From assembly GCA_040754315.1 (NCBI GenBank), contig JBFMCS010000027.1, positions 1 to 64,000 on the forward strand: DNA of 64,000 nt, in the 5' to 3' direction. Under the pieces are notes generated by a model. The model was not told the origin of the DNA. It was given only the letters and a program-made list of their open reading frames with translations, and made no database searches. The stretch comes from Bacillota bacterium. GTDB lineage: Bacteria; Bacillota; Sulfobacillia; DUSP01; JBFMCS01. Positions within the stretch are counted from its first letter, which is position 1; the number at the start of each line of letters is the position of its first letter. A program made the translations under genes and the position numbers. Shown here one piece after another: positions 35,090-44,975 of the stretch.

Positions 35090-36088
35090 ATGAGAAATGC
35101 ACGGGTGGCAAGACTGTTGCCTCTTGCCATGCTCTTCCTCGTTCTCCTGGCGCTTCCCATGGTCGTCACCCGCTCCTACTATATGCACATAGTCCTGCTC
35201 ACGGGCTACTACATGTTGCTGGCCCTCTCGGTAAACCTGGTAACAGGCTTCACAGGGAACCTCTTCCTGGCGGCTGCCGCTTTCTCAGGGATAGGAGCCT
35301 ATGCCTCCGCCCTCTTGACCATGAAGTGGGGGTTTCCCTTCTGGCTGGCTCTGCCTGCAGCAGGGTTCGTGGCGGCAGTCTTCGGTTTTGTCCTGGGTTA
35401 CCCTTGCCTTCGCCTGATAGGTCCCTATTTCTCCATAGCCACCTTTGGCTTTGGTGAGATCACCCGCCTGGTGTTCGTCAACTGGTACAGCGTTACCAAC
35501 GGCCCTCTGGGCATCAGGGGAATCCCGGGGCCCGGGAGGATAGGTATAGGACCATTGTCGGCGTCCATCGACAGCCGCCTCTCCTACTACTACCTCCTCT
35601 TGGGCATTATTCTCATCTCCACGTACGTGCTTTACAGGATCATAAACTCGCACATCGGGAGGGCCTTCTGGGCCATCCGGAGTGAGACCTTCATGCTAGC
35701 GCAGATGATAGGCATCAACGCCACGAAGATCAAGATCTACTCCTTCATGGTGACTGCGTTCTTCTGTGGGATGGCTGGGAGTTTCTATGCGCACTACATG
35801 AGATTCATCAGCCCGGATACCTTTGTCTTCCCTGAATCCGCCGCGGCTGTGGCAATGGCGGTGGTGGGAGGCATGGGCACCATCACGGGCCCCATCATCG
35901 GAGCCATCCTTCTGGGTGTCAGCGTGGAGCTCTTGCGTGTGGTCTCACAGTACAGGATGGTAGTGTACGGACTTGTGATGATCGTCTCGGTCCTCTTCAT
36001 GCCAGAGGGACTGGTGGGCGTTGCAAGGCGGATCTTCTCACAGCGGAGAAGAGTGGCCGCCGCAGGCGTGCCTGCGAGAAGGGGGTAG
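35090..36088 (+). CDS. livM: ABC transporter permease LivM-type
   Basis: A 332-residue membrane permease. Typical segments: [48 protein letters not shown] and the coupling helix region [23 protein letters not shown]. The C-terminal tail is basic. It pairs with LivH. Eight bases separate it from the ATPase gene. Confidence 0.94.
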   Translation: MRNARVARLLPLAMLFLVLLALPMVVTRSYYMHIVLLTGYYMLLALSVNLVTGFTGNLFLAAAAFSGIGAYASALLTMKWGFPFWLALPAAGFVAAVFGFVLGYPCLRLIGPYFSIATFGFGEITRLVFVNWYSVTNGPLGIRGIPGPGRIGIGPLSASIDSRLSYYYLLLGIILISTYVLYRIINSHIGRAFWAIRSETFMLAQMIGINATKIKIYSFMVTAFFCGMAGSFYAHYMRFISPDTFVFPESAAAVAMAVVGGMGTITGPIIGAILLGVSVELLRVVSQYRMVVYGLVMIVSVLFMPEGLVGVARRIFSQRRRVAAAGVPARRG

Positions 36089-36096
36089 GGGGCATC

Positions 36097-36894
36097 GTGG
36101 AACAGGTGGAAAAGACCGTACTGGATGTCTCGGGACTGGGCAAGGTTTTTGGCGGTCTCAGCGCAGTCAACAACGTGAGCTTCCACATTAACCAGGGGGA
36201 GATCCTCAGCATGATCGGGCCGAACGGGGCCGGCAAGACCACGGTCTTCAATTGCCTGACCGGCGTCTACCCGCCAACCTCCGGCTCAATTCACCTTCAC
36301 GGTGAACAGCTCTCCCAGATAAAGCCGTGGGAGATAGCCAAGAAGGGGATCTGCCGGACGTTCCAGATCACATCCCTCTTTTGGAAGAAGTCTGTCCTGG
36401 AAAACATGATGATGGCTCAGTACCTGACCAGTGAGGTGCCTCTATGGGATGTCATCTTCTCTATACGCAAGACCAGGGAGATAGAGCTAAAGAACCGCCA
36501 GAAGGCCCAGGACACACTGAGGTTTGTAGGGCTTGAGGGGATCGCCCAGGAGAGAGTCGAGAACCTCTCACTGGGGGATCAAAAGAGGACGGAGCTGGCC
36601 ATGGCCCTCGTGCGCGATCCCCTGCTTCTGATGCTGGACGAACCCACGGCTGGGTTGAATCCCTCGGAGACCGCCCGGATTACCGAGCTCATAAGGATGG
36701 TTAACCGGGAGAAGGGCATCACCGTGTTCTTCATAGAGCATGACATGAAGATGGTCATGGGTGTGTCCCAGCGGATTATCGTGCTTGATACCGGGAAGAA
36801 GATCGCCGAAGGGACCCCTGAGGAAATCCGGAACAATGAAAGGGTTATTGAAGCCTACCTCGGCAGGAAGCGGAGGAGGGATACAGGTGCTTGA
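36097..36894 (+). CDS. livG: ABC transporter ATPase LivG-type
   Basis: Walker A is [12 protein letters not shown]. The signature region reads [17 protein letters not shown], where LSxGxQR is usual. Walker B is [15 protein letters not shown], and the switch His is in [12 protein letters not shown]. The family-specific GICRTFQ motif is present. 265 residues, GTG start. It overlaps the next ATPase gene by eight bases. Confidence 0.95.
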   Translation: MEQVEKTVLDVSGLGKVFGGLSAVNNVSFHINQGEILSMIGPNGAGKTTVFNCLTGVYPPTSGSIHLHGEQLSQIKPWEIAKKGICRTFQITSLFWKKSVLENMMMAQYLTSEVPLWDVIFSIRKTREIELKNRQKAQDTLRFVGLEGIAQERVENLSLGDQKRTELAMALVRDPLLLMLDEPTAGLNPSETARITELIRMVNREKGITVFFIEHDMKMVMGVSQRIIVLDTGKKIAEGTPEEIRNNERVIEAYLGRKRRRDTGA

Positions 36895-37588
36895 GGCCCG
36901 CTCGATAAACACCTACTACGGACCCATGCATATCCTGAAGGATGTCTCCCTCACCATTGGTCAAGGGGAGATCGTTGCCCTCATTGGTGCCAACGGTGCT
37001 GGAAAGACTACCACACTGAGATCGATTGTGGGACTTAACACCCTGAAGTCCGGGGAGATACACTACAAGGGCGAGCGGGTGGATGGCCTGCCCACTCATG
37101 AGATCCTCAAACGGGGCATCACACTGGTTCCCGAGGGCAGGCGTGTGTTCCCTAACATGAGTGTACTGGAGAACCTCCTTATGGGTGGCTACCTGGTGAA
37201 GAATATGTCCCTGGTAAAGGAGCGCCTGGAACGCAACTGGACGCTCTTCCCCAGGCTCCTTGAGCGGCAGAACCAGCTGGCGGGAACCCTGAGCGGGGGA
37301 GAACAACAGATGCTTAGCATCGCGCGGGGGCTCATGTCCGAACCCGACCTCCTTCTTTTGGATGAACCCTCTCTGGGCCTTGCACCCATACTGGTGGAGA
37401 GAGTGATGGGGGTCATACAGGAGATTAATGACATGGGCAAGACGGTGCTTCTTGTGGAACAGAACGCCTACCTGGCCTTGGAGCTGTCTACTCGTACCTA
37501 CGTCTTGGAGACGGGCCGCGTGGCTCTGGATGGTGTCAGCCTGGAGCTCATGGAGAATGAGCACGTGAGAAGGGCATACCTCACCTGA
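36887..37588 (+). CDS. livF: ABC transporter ATPase LivF-type
   Basis: Walker A is GANGAGKTTTLR. RGITLVPEGRRVFPNMSVLE is the LivF hallmark. The signature is TLSGGEQQMLSIARGLM, and Walker B is LLLLDEPSLGLAP. 233 residues from the GTG inside the end of livG; a longer in-frame upstream extension is an antisense-free artefact of overlap. This closes the livKHMGF operon. Confidence 0.95.
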   Translation: MLEARSINTYYGPMHILKDVSLTIGQGEIVALIGANGAGKTTTLRSIVGLNTLKSGEIHYKGERVDGLPTHEILKRGITLVPEGRRVFPNMSVLENLLMGGYLVKNMSLVKERLERNWTLFPRLLERQNQLAGTLSGGEQQMLSIARGLMSEPDLLLLDEPSLGLAPILVERVMGVIQEINDMGKTVLLVEQNAYLALELSTRTYVLETGRVALDGVSLELMENEHVRRAYLT

Positions 37589-37737
37589 TCTCACCGCACC
37601 ACCCCTCTTGGCCTAGTGGCCTTTGCGACTTGGGGTTGGTTTGGGACTCTGAAAGCGCAGCCAGTGCCCCGCAAACCGGGTGCGCAATAGCTGGTCAGAG
37701 AAAAGCCGGTTCAAACGGAGGGCTCCTAAACAGGACC

Positions 37738-37870
37738 GTGTCCTAAAAAGGCGAGGTCCTGCTATATTTTGTGCCATGAGGGAGCAAGAAGAACGGCTAA
37801 GTCAATGTTGACTTGGGTTTAGAAGTCATTTTGGGCAGGAGGGGGAGACTCTCCCGGTGAACTAGGACAC
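37738..37870. mobile_element. 133-bp MITE-like element or insertion-sequence remnant
   Basis: GTGTCCTA at the left and TAGGACAC at the right form perfect 8-bp inverted ends. The interior contains AGGACC/GGTCCT repeats and a stub frame ATGAGGGAGCAAGAAGAACGG that stops after 11 codons, as in a deleted transposase start. No target duplication was verified. It lies 31 bp before a truncated mttB, which suggests a part in the rearrangement. Confidence 0.35.
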
Positions 37871-37901
37871 ATTCGTACCTTGCCGGGGGAGGGGAGAACG
37901 A

Positions 37902-38471
37902 GTGCCTGTCATCAAGATAGCCGTAGTAGACTCCCCCGAGGTGGCTACGGCCAACGCCATTGCAGTGGAGGTGGCTAGGGGTTACGGCCTGCCAACACTG
38001 CGAGGTGCTGGTGAGACCGATTCCAAAGATCTAGACGTTCAGATGGGATTCGAGAAGGCTTGCTCTTTCCTGGGGGGGATGGGGAAGTCCCATGTTCTCT
38101 TTGGGGCGGGGGAGATGGACAGCGCCAACAACTACTACCCGCCGTGCCTAGTCATGGACGATGAGATCCTCTCCATGGTTAAGAGGGTGCGTGCCTTGGG
38201 CCAGGCTAGAGAGGACCTGGAAGAGGTGGCCGATCTCATCCGGGAGGTTGGGCCGGGTGGGGGTTTCCTCGACAAGCCACATACCTTCCACCATTGCAGG
38301 GACTTCTGGCAGCCGGACCTCTTCGTAAGAAATCTCTACGGTTTCTGGAGGGAAGAAGGTCGTGAGAGCATCGGCCAGCGGGTGGCCCGGAGAGCCCGGG
38401 AGATTCAAGAGGCTGATGCTGGACCGGGCGTTAGCCAAGGAGGCGCTCGAGGCCATGAGGGATGTGTTTAG
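37902..38471 (+). pseudogene. MttB-family methyltransferase, C-terminal fragment
   Basis: The 190-codon frame aligns with roughly the last 170 residues of the intact MttB homologue at 41.8 kb: VATANAIAVEVARGYGLPT corresponds to its YSLLNAEACRLGRRYGLPT, and the acidic GAGEMDSANNYYPPCLVMDDE segment is shared. The first ~300 residues are missing. The end also appears shifted: another frame gives a more MttB-like tail (MLDRALAKEALEAMRDVF). Product almost certainly inactive. Confidence 0.75.
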
Positions 38472-38566
38472 ATCCACGACTGGAATGGAGCCCCCCCTTT
38501 AGAGCCCTCGGCCTGGGCCGGGTGAGCCACAAGGGGGGAGTCAGGTCCGAAAAGGAGGTTTTCGCC

Positions 38567-39727
38567 GTGAGAGTACTCGTGCTTGGCGGAGGAGGGGCCA
38601 TGGGGCAAATCACCGTTAGGGACCTGGCAGAGAGCGATGACGTGTCCCGGGTAATCGTGGGCGATAACAACCTTGAGGCTGCCCTAGCCTTTGCCAGGTC
38701 ACTGGGGAGCCCCAAGGTGAGTATAGAACCATGTGACGTTACGGACCACGGATCAACCGTGCGGTTAATGAAAACATCGGACGTGTGCGTGAATGCTACC
38801 CTCTACAGGTTCAACCTGCTGGTCATGAGGGCTGCCATGGAGGCCGGTGTTTCCATGCTGGATCTGGGAGGGCTCTACCACATGACCCGCAGGCAGCTGG
38901 CCGTCCATGAAGAGGCAATGAGAGCGGGGATCCTGGTTGTGGTAGGGATGGGTTCTGATCCAGGAACTTCAAACATTTGTTGCCGGTACCTGGCTAATAA
39001 ACTGGACAGCGTGGACCAGCTCAGCATCAGGTTCGGGTCTACCACGGTAGGACAGTCCTTTGGCTTTGCCATCAGTACCATTCTCGATGAGGCCACGAAG
39101 AATGCCATCGTGTTCCGGGGTGGAAAGATACAGGAGATCCCGCCCCTGTCAGAGGCGGAAGACGTTACCTTCCGTGAACCTGTGGGTACCTGTACAACCT
39201 ATCCCATCGTCCACTCCGAACTGGCCACTGTTCCCTACACCATCAAAGGGGTCAAGGAGGTCAGCTACAAGGATTCTTGGGATCCTGCGGTGATGGAGAA
39301 GGTCAAGGTTATTGTGGACTATGGGCTTACCCAGTCCGATCCGGTTGTGGTAAATGGCTGCAAGGTGTCACCCCTGGATGTGGTGACTGCGGCGATAGCC
39401 CGTCATCTCAAGGAGGAACCCGTCTTCGGAGTCGATGACCTCAAGGTCCAGGCCCGCGGGACCAAGGATGGGCGGGAGACGGTGCTCTCCCTTGATGTGG
39501 TGGTTCATCCCTATGAGCCCTGGGGTGTGAGCGCCTTGGCCTATGAGATAGGGGTGCCTCCGTCCATCGTGGCTCAGATGATAGGCCGGGGAGAGGTTGA
39601 GGCCAAGGGCGCACTGCCTCCGGAAGAGTGCATTGACCCGGTTCGCTTCCTATCCGAACTCTCTCGCCGGGCAGTCCAGATCTACGAAACAGAGCAGGTC
39701 ACGACAGTTATGGGGAAGGGCACATGA
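38567..39727 (+). CDS. Saccharopine dehydrogenase-family NAD(P)-binding protein
   Basis: The Rossmann motif VLVLGGGGAMGQ is followed by DLAESDDVSRVIVGDN and VNATLYRFNLLVMRAAMEAG, as in saccharopine dehydrogenases and related amino-acid oxidoreductases. 386 residues. AAAGGAGG lies seven bases before the GTG at 38567. An N-terminal extension in frame is not part of the fold. Its stop overlaps the following mttB fragment start by four bases (ATGA). It might oxidise the demethylated product of a quaternary amine, but this is only inferred from neighbours. Confidence 0.8.
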   Translation: MRVLVLGGGGAMGQITVRDLAESDDVSRVIVGDNNLEAALAFARSLGSPKVSIEPCDVTDHGSTVRLMKTSDVCVNATLYRFNLLVMRAAMEAGVSMLDLGGLYHMTRRQLAVHEEAMRAGILVVVGMGSDPGTSNICCRYLANKLDSVDQLSIRFGSTTVGQSFGFAISTILDEATKNAIVFRGGKIQEIPPLSEAEDVTFREPVGTCTTYPIVHSELATVPYTIKGVKEVSYKDSWDPAVMEKVKVIVDYGLTQSDPVVVNGCKVSPLDVVTAAIARHLKEEPVFGVDDLKVQARGTKDGRETVLSLDVVVHPYEPWGVSALAYEIGVPPSIVAQMIGRGEVEAKGALPPEECIDPVRFLSELSRRAVQIYETEQVTTVMGKGT

Positions 39728-40080
39728 GGCTTAGGACCCTGGATTTCCAGGGTATCCACAATGCCACCCTCAGGATCCTGTACAGGACGGGATTGAGGGT
39801 TCACGGGATTGGCGACAGGGGGATGGCTGCAACTCTCGCAGGCGCCGGCCTCATGGTTGAAGGCGAAACGGTGCGGTTTCCCCCTGAAGTGCTAGAGGGC
39901 TTGGTGTCCCAGGCCCCGAGGGAGGTACATCTTCATGCCCCCGGAGGGCAGGCGGTGACACTATCCCAAGAGGCGCCCCTGGTCATGGCGGACGGCACGG
40001 GTATCTTCGTTATGGAGGAAGGGGGTGAGACCCGGCCTTCTGCCTCTAGGGACGTTCACAGGGCAGTAATCCTGCAAAAC
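39724..40080 (+). pseudogene. MttB-family methyltransferase, N-terminal fragment
   Basis: About 115 residues match the start of MttB proteins (IHNATLRILYRTGLRVHG, GETVRFPPEVLEGLV, GTGIFVMEEGGETRPSASRDV). Similarity stops near 40070, and the frame then runs on without homology to 40215. From about the same point the other frame encodes the PA domain of an M28 peptidase, so a deletion has joined the two genes. Confidence 0.75.
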
Positions 40081-40142
40081 AGCCTGAGCTGGTATCCTAT
40101 TGCCCATCCCCCGGTACCGGAGGAGACACCCTGGAGGCCCCC

Positions 40143-41765
40143 GTGGTGTTCGCTGCGAATGGCACTCTACGCGAACTTGAGGCCCTCGATGTGCGGGGTG
40201 CCATCGCACTGTTAGAAATGGATCACCTGGTCTTTCCCAGGCTATCCTTTCCCGTCTGCTTGCTGGAGGAAAAAGGAGCCCTGGCTGTAGTGGTGCACAA
40301 TGCCAACTCCTTCGCGCAGGAGGAGGGTGCTCTTCACGCCAACGAGCTCACCTTTAACCCCAGGATACCCGTCTTGAGCATAAGACGCCAGGATGCGGCG
40401 GACCTCAGGCGCCGGATGAACCTGCACGATCCCTTCACAGCTGCACTGCGCTCCTCCGCGACACGGCTGGATGGGGCGGCAAGCGCCAATGTAGTGGGCC
40501 ATATCCCCGGCGATGGGAGGGAGCACCGCATCATCATTGGCGATCACTTCGACGCCTGGTTCACAGGCTTCATGGATTGCGCGGCGGGTGCTGCCACAAT
40601 GCTGGCTATGGCCAAGGCCTTGCTGGATTCGGGCTACAAGCCCAAGCATGACCTAGTATTCGTGGCTCACGGTGCGGAGGAATCTGGGACATGGCACTCC
40701 TGCTTCAGCTGGCTCTGGGGAGCGCACCAGGCAATGCGCCAGCACCCGGGCTGGGCAGGCACCACCCGGGCCTATCTCAACCTGGAGCTCCTGGGCTACC
40801 CCTCTGGGCAGCTCCTGGAAATCGCCACCACACCGGAACTCCGGGGCTTCATTCAGGATACTGCCGGGCGACTCAGTGCTATTCCGGGTTACCCAGCGGG
40901 TGCCAGGGTAAGAGTGCCGCCCTTTGGCTGGTCTGACGACTGGGTCTATGCGGCGGCGGGAATACCCACCGCCGTCAACTGGTGGGGCAGTGAGGACCCT
41001 ACAGGATACGCCGTCAACGTGTACCACACCCAGTTTGACGATGAAGAGCACTTCGACCCGGCCAAGCTGGAGGGGACAGCCCAGTGTTTCCTGGCCTTGA
41101 TAGTAGCACTGGATCAAGCGCCGCTGGCCCCCATTGACCTTGGAGCAAGGCTTTCCCACCTGCTGGATGCCTTCCCAGGCGGCGTTCCCCCGGGGCTGGC
41201 CCAAGCTTGGGGGGATCTCCTAGTGGCCTGGGCTCGTTTCAGGGTAAGGGCGAGCGAGAGCCTGAGAGAGGGAGACGAAGTGGCCCTTCAGGCATGGGAA
41301 GGGGTTCTTCTTCGCGCCCAGGCGGCTTTACAGTCAGGCCTGATGGCCCTTACCGGTGAGGTGCCTAGATATACCTGTTACCCCCATGAGGGTCTTGGCG
41401 AAGACCTGAAGGCCCTAGTGCAGGCGTGGGAAAATGCTCGCAGCGGCGACCTGCCGGGGGCGGCGGGTGCCCTGGAAGGTGTGCGTTCCCTATCCTGGGG
41501 AAGGCTGTTGCCTTACCCCGCCTACCGGAGGGTACACGTTGACGCCTACCGTGATACTCAAGCCTCCTGGGGCGAATCGAGGGTCGTGGACTACGTAGAT
41601 GTCCATGAGGAACACAGTCTTGCCCGGTCTGGCACTGGCGGCCCTGAGCTCTTGGCACGCCTGGCGCCCAAGATTGCGAAGGTCAAGAGGGATCTGAGAA
41701 CAGCCGTTAGGCGAGAACAGGGTGTCCTGGAAGACACCCTTGAGATCCTGCGAGGGTCCCCCTGA
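40143..41765 (+). CDS. M28-family zinc aminopeptidase, N-terminus lost
   Basis: A PA-like insert (about 1-95) precedes the M28 catalytic domain. Metal ligands are visible: His and Asp in IIGDHFDAW and FMDCAAGAA, the Glu pair in AHGAEESG, and a late His in YHTQFDD. The catalytic domain looks intact. In this frame sequence resembling the PA domain already begins at about 40077 (PELVSYCPSPG), before any good start codon, so the true N-terminus, probably 100 or more residues, is gone. GTG 40143 is only the first possible start. It may be non-expressed or a degraded hydrolase. Confidence 0.65.
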   Translation: MVFAANGTLRELEALDVRGAIALLEMDHLVFPRLSFPVCLLEEKGALAVVVHNANSFAQEEGALHANELTFNPRIPVLSIRRQDAADLRRRMNLHDPFTAALRSSATRLDGAASANVVGHIPGDGREHRIIIGDHFDAWFTGFMDCAAGAATMLAMAKALLDSGYKPKHDLVFVAHGAEESGTWHSCFSWLWGAHQAMRQHPGWAGTTRAYLNLELLGYPSGQLLEIATTPELRGFIQDTAGRLSAIPGYPAGARVRVPPFGWSDDWVYAAAGIPTAVNWWGSEDPTGYAVNVYHTQFDDEEHFDPAKLEGTAQCFLALIVALDQAPLAPIDLGARLSHLLDAFPGGVPPGLAQAWGDLLVAWARFRVRASESLREGDEVALQAWEGVLLRAQAALQSGLMALTGEVPRYTCYPHEGLGEDLKALVQAWENARSGDLPGAAGALEGVRSLSWGRLLPYPAYRRVHVDAYRDTQASWGESRVVDYVDVHEEHSLARSGTGGPELLARLAPKIAKVKRDLRTAVRREQGVLEDTLEILRGSP

Positions 41766-41790
41766 CAGGCTGCCAAGTGGAGGTGTGGAT

Positions 41791-43221
41791 GTGGCAGAAG
41801 ACCAACTTAAACAGATTCACCTGGCCACCCTCAGGGTCCTTGGGGAGATCGGTCTTCGAGTAGATGCACCTGGCGTAGTCGCGGCACTAGGGGAGAAAGG
41901 GGCGTTGGTTTCTCCGGGTGGAATCGTCCGTTTCCCACAGGGGTTCATCATGGATGCGCTGGGAAGGCTTCCGGAGCGTTGTGTTCTCTGGGATAGGAAT
42001 GGCGGTTCTTTAGTGCTGGGCGACGGCACGCCAAGGCTCATGGGGGGTGGCGAAGGTGTGTTCGTGGTCGACCGGGTCACGGGGAAGAAACGCTACTCTA
42101 CTCGCCAGGACGTGGCGGAATTCACCCGGCTCCAGCATGTCGCCACCAATGTCAGCATTGTGCGCCCGGTGGTGTCAGCATGTGACTGGGGCGTCCACTC
42201 CGATCTGGTGGAGTTCTACGAGCTCTTGAGCGGTACAGACAAGCACATCCTGCATAGGACCATTGACCCAGGCCAGGTGGAGACCGCCGTGAAGATGGTA
42301 TCCCTGGTGGCAGGGTCTAGGGAGGGTCTCAAAGAGAAGCCCATCATGTCCACGCTCTACTGCCCTACCAGCCCCCTGTGCTTCGGGAAGGAGGCCGTAA
42401 CCGCCATGATGACGTGGGCGGCATACGGGGTGCCCGTTACTGTCTACTCCATGACCCTGGCGGGGGCCTCGTGCCCGGCGAGCCCCGTGGGACAGCTGGT
42501 GCAGGGGAATGCTGAGGTGCTTGGGGGCATCGTCATGATACAGGCCCTACACCCCGGGACACCTGTGATATACGGGTTGGAGAACGCCGTAATGGACATG
42601 AAGACTGGCATAGGGGCACTGGGCGTACCTGAATACTCCCTGCTGAATGCTGAGGCGTGCCGTTTGGGCAGGCGCTATGGCCTACCAACCATGACTGGCG
42701 GGATGGCAACGGATGCAAAGGACACGGACTTCCAGGCGGGGTTCGAAAAAGGGGCCTTCACACCACCGGTAATGTCCCAGGCGGACATCGTGTTCGGGTG
42801 CGGGGGAATGGACTCGGGAGGTGTCTACAGGCCAGCTCAGGTACTCCTAGACGATGAGATCTTCGGAGCCCTCGCCATCGTGAGCAAGGGTTTCCAGGGG
42901 CTGCTAGTGCCGGATGACCTCGACATAGACGGGTTGGTTGGACTCATAGGGGAGGCTGGTCACGGCGGGCACTTCCTCAGCAGCGAGCACACCCTGCGTA
43001 ACTTCCGGAGATACTGGAGAAGAGAGATCCTCGTCCGGGATAACTATGAGATCTGGGCCAGCCGGGGAGCGAGCATTCAGGAAAGGGTATCGAAGAAAAC
43101 TATAGAGGTGCTTTCGGAAGGAAAAGAAGGAATCCTGGCAGAAGAAGTAGACATGGCCCTCAGGGGAATCCTCAGGACTGCCGGGGCGGGCGTGGACGAT
43201 GCCAGGCGCCAGGGATCCTGA
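41791..43221 (+). CDS. Trimethylamine methyltransferase-family (MttB-like) protein, non-pyrrolysine
   Basis: A 476-residue TIM-barrel methyltransferase moving a methyl group from a quaternary or tertiary amine to a corrinoid protein. There is no in-frame amber codon, so it belongs to the non-pyrrolysine MttB superfamily, members of which demethylate glycine betaine, carnitine and similar compounds. Landmarks: GDGTPRLMGGGEGVFVVD, CGGMDSGGVYRPAQVLLDDE and HFLSSEHTLRNFRRYWR. GGAGG is correctly spaced for GTG 41791. The cognate corrinoid protein is the next gene. Confidence 0.92.
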   Translation: MAEDQLKQIHLATLRVLGEIGLRVDAPGVVAALGEKGALVSPGGIVRFPQGFIMDALGRLPERCVLWDRNGGSLVLGDGTPRLMGGGEGVFVVDRVTGKKRYSTRQDVAEFTRLQHVATNVSIVRPVVSACDWGVHSDLVEFYELLSGTDKHILHRTIDPGQVETAVKMVSLVAGSREGLKEKPIMSTLYCPTSPLCFGKEAVTAMMTWAAYGVPVTVYSMTLAGASCPASPVGQLVQGNAEVLGGIVMIQALHPGTPVIYGLENAVMDMKTGIGALGVPEYSLLNAEACRLGRRYGLPTMTGGMATDAKDTDFQAGFEKGAFTPPVMSQADIVFGCGGMDSGGVYRPAQVLLDDEIFGALAIVSKGFQGLLVPDDLDIDGLVGLIGEAGHGGHFLSSEHTLRNFRRYWRREILVRDNYEIWASRGASIQERVSKKTIEVLSEGKEGILAEEVDMALRGILRTAGAGVDDARRQGS

Positions 43222-43327
43222 GCGAGATGACCAGGGTCGCACATTCCTGAGGGTTCGCCAGATTGGAAGGCATCCCCAGAGAGGTGAATGGGAGCCCCGG
43301 GAAATAAAGCCAAGGAGGAAGAAGGCA

Positions 43328-43957
43328 ATGGCACATCTTGAAGACATAGCATCCGCTGTGATGGCAGGCGACGTCACCAGTGCCCAGGAGGGAGTCAAGA
43401 AGGCACTGGATGGCGGCCTGAAACCCCTGGAGATCATTGACAACGGTCTCATGGCCGGGATGAACGTGGTTGGTGAGCGCTTCAAGAAGGGCGACATGTT
43501 CGTTCCCGAGGTTCTTATGGCTGCCAAGGCCATGAATACAGGTCTTGCTCTCGTAAAGCCGATACTGGGGGGAGAAAGGGCCGGAGCCGGGACCGTGGTG
43601 ATTGGCACAGTCAAGGGTGACCTGCATGACATCGGGAAGAACCTTGTGGGCATGCTCCTTGAGTCCAAGGGGTACAGCGTGAAGAACCTTGGGGTGGACG
43701 TCTCTGCTGAGGCCTTTGTTGAAGCGGTGAAGGAGCATTCGGCGCAGGTGGTGGGCATGTCGGCCCTGCTGACCACTACCATGCTGGTAATGAAGGATGT
43801 AATTGACGCCCTTAAGGAAGCCAATCTCAGGGATCAGGTTAAGGTCGTGGTAGGCGGGGCGCCGGTTACCAGCGATTTCGCTGTGGAGATAGGCGCTGAC
43901 GGTTATGCCCCGGATGCGGTGTCCGCCACGGACTTGGTCAAGGGGCTCTTTGCCTAG
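43328..43957 (+). CDS. Corrinoid methyl-carrier protein (MtbC/MttC-like)
   Basis: A 209-residue protein. An N-terminal helical B12-binding cap (about 1-85) is followed by a Rossmann B12 domain with the cobalt-ligand motif DLHDIGKN (DxHxxG, about residue 98) and the SALLTTTM and VGGAPV motifs. It accepts the methyl group from the MttB protein encoded just upstream and passes it to a methyltransferase not in this window. The start ATG follows AAGGAGG. The in-frame upstream codons are not part of the domain. Confidence 0.95.
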   Translation: MAHLEDIASAVMAGDVTSAQEGVKKALDGGLKPLEIIDNGLMAGMNVVGERFKKGDMFVPEVLMAAKAMNTGLALVKPILGGERAGAGTVVIGTVKGDLHDIGKNLVGMLLESKGYSVKNLGVDVSAEAFVEAVKEHSAQVVGMSALLTTTMLVMKDVIDALKEANLRDQVKVVVGGAPVTSDFAVEIGADGYAPDAVSATDLVKGLFA

Positions 43958-44514
43958 TATAGTGGTTGAGTTGTGGTGGGGTGGGGGGGAGGATGGAACG
44001 ATAGCCTCCGCCTTCTTGCCCTGCGTTGGTGACTAAGGTGCCGGGCTCCGGTGGCTATGGGCAAGGCTCATCCATGCTTACATGGACCATGCAGGCATGT
44101 GAGGCCCAAGTCCCCATGGGACCACCGTGGCCAGGACCTTAGCAGCCAACTCGGAGAACCGGTTAGCTTGCCGGTGAAGGAATTGCCTCTTGGGGTGATG
44201 ACGAACAAGCGTTAAGAGCCGATAGCAGGCTTTCCGGATGTGGCCCCGCTCCTAGTTGCCAGGAACCAAGCGCTTGTAGATCCGCTGGCGGTCCGTTTGG
44301 TCCTGCAAAAGCCAAGCCTCCACAACGTGTGCCACCGATCGATTGCCGGACACGGCCTTGGTCGAGTGAGTGTGTATCTCCCAGGAGCGGTTGGGTCCGG
44401 AGCACTGACTGTCAGGAGTCACGTAATTCACCCAGGGGGGTGTCAAAGAATTCACCTGGGAGCCGTGTAGCGCCAGCTCAAGTATGACATAGAAGTCACC
44501 TCCGCGTCAGTGGC
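43958..44514. other. Degenerate region without an intact gene
   Basis: The minus strand holds interrupted reading frames with protein-like text (WEIHTHSTKAVSGNRS, CYRLLTLVRHHPKRQF) broken by stops, possibly a decayed transposase; no family was assigned. AATTCACCCAGGG (44425) is nearly repeated 24 bp later (44449). This begins about 2 kb of gene debris after the methyltransferase operon. Confidence 0.35.
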
Positions 44515-44925
44515 AGAGAGCATGGAATTCCGAGGGGTTCTTTGGCCTGCCGCGGTTGATGATGGCGGTAGAGTCAAAGACCCGCTCGGCCACGTCGAGG
44601 ATGTGGGTGGAAAAGAAGACGGCCTTCCCCTCGTCGCAGCGGCGGCGCATGAGATCCTTAAAGAGGGCCTCCGAGGGGGGGGTCAAGACCGGTCATCGGC
44701 CGTCCAGGATGAGCAGGGCCGGGTCGGGCAGCACCGCGCCGATGAGGCCAGCTTCTGTTTCATGCCGTGGGAGTAGGTCCGGACGACCCCGGAGAGCTCG
44801 AAGAGGTCAAGCAATCCCTTGACCCAGCGCCAGCGGACGTGGGTGGGTATGTGGAGACGTCTCCGATGAAGTTTAGGTACTCAAGGCCCGTGAGCTCGTC
44901 GTAGAGGGATGTGTGGAGTGGTCGG
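44515..44925 (-). pseudogene. ABC transporter ATPase fragment
   Basis: Reading the minus strand across several frames gives SLYDELTGLEYLNFIGDV, then SHGMKQKL-ALIGAVLPDPALLILD, then MTGLDP and GKAVFFSTHILDVAERVFDS. These are the signature, Walker B and switch regions of a drug/ABC-2 type ATPase. At least two frameshifts separate them and the Walker A part is missing. Confidence 0.7.
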
Positions 44926-44975
44926 CCGTTCTATGTGATGCGCGGCGGCGGCTGGGCCCAGCCGCTGATACATAG

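Noticed and set aside
32924-35188. A 754-codon open frame on the minus strand opposite the ABC transporter genes
   Set aside because: It is antisense to livK, livH and the start of livM, whose products are unmistakable. Long antisense frames are common in GC-rich codon-biased DNA, and this one has no domain.
37902-43221. Pyrrolysine-encoding amber codon splitting mttB
   Set aside because: The intact copies have no in-frame TAG, and the two fragments are truncated by missing DNA, not by a single amber codon.
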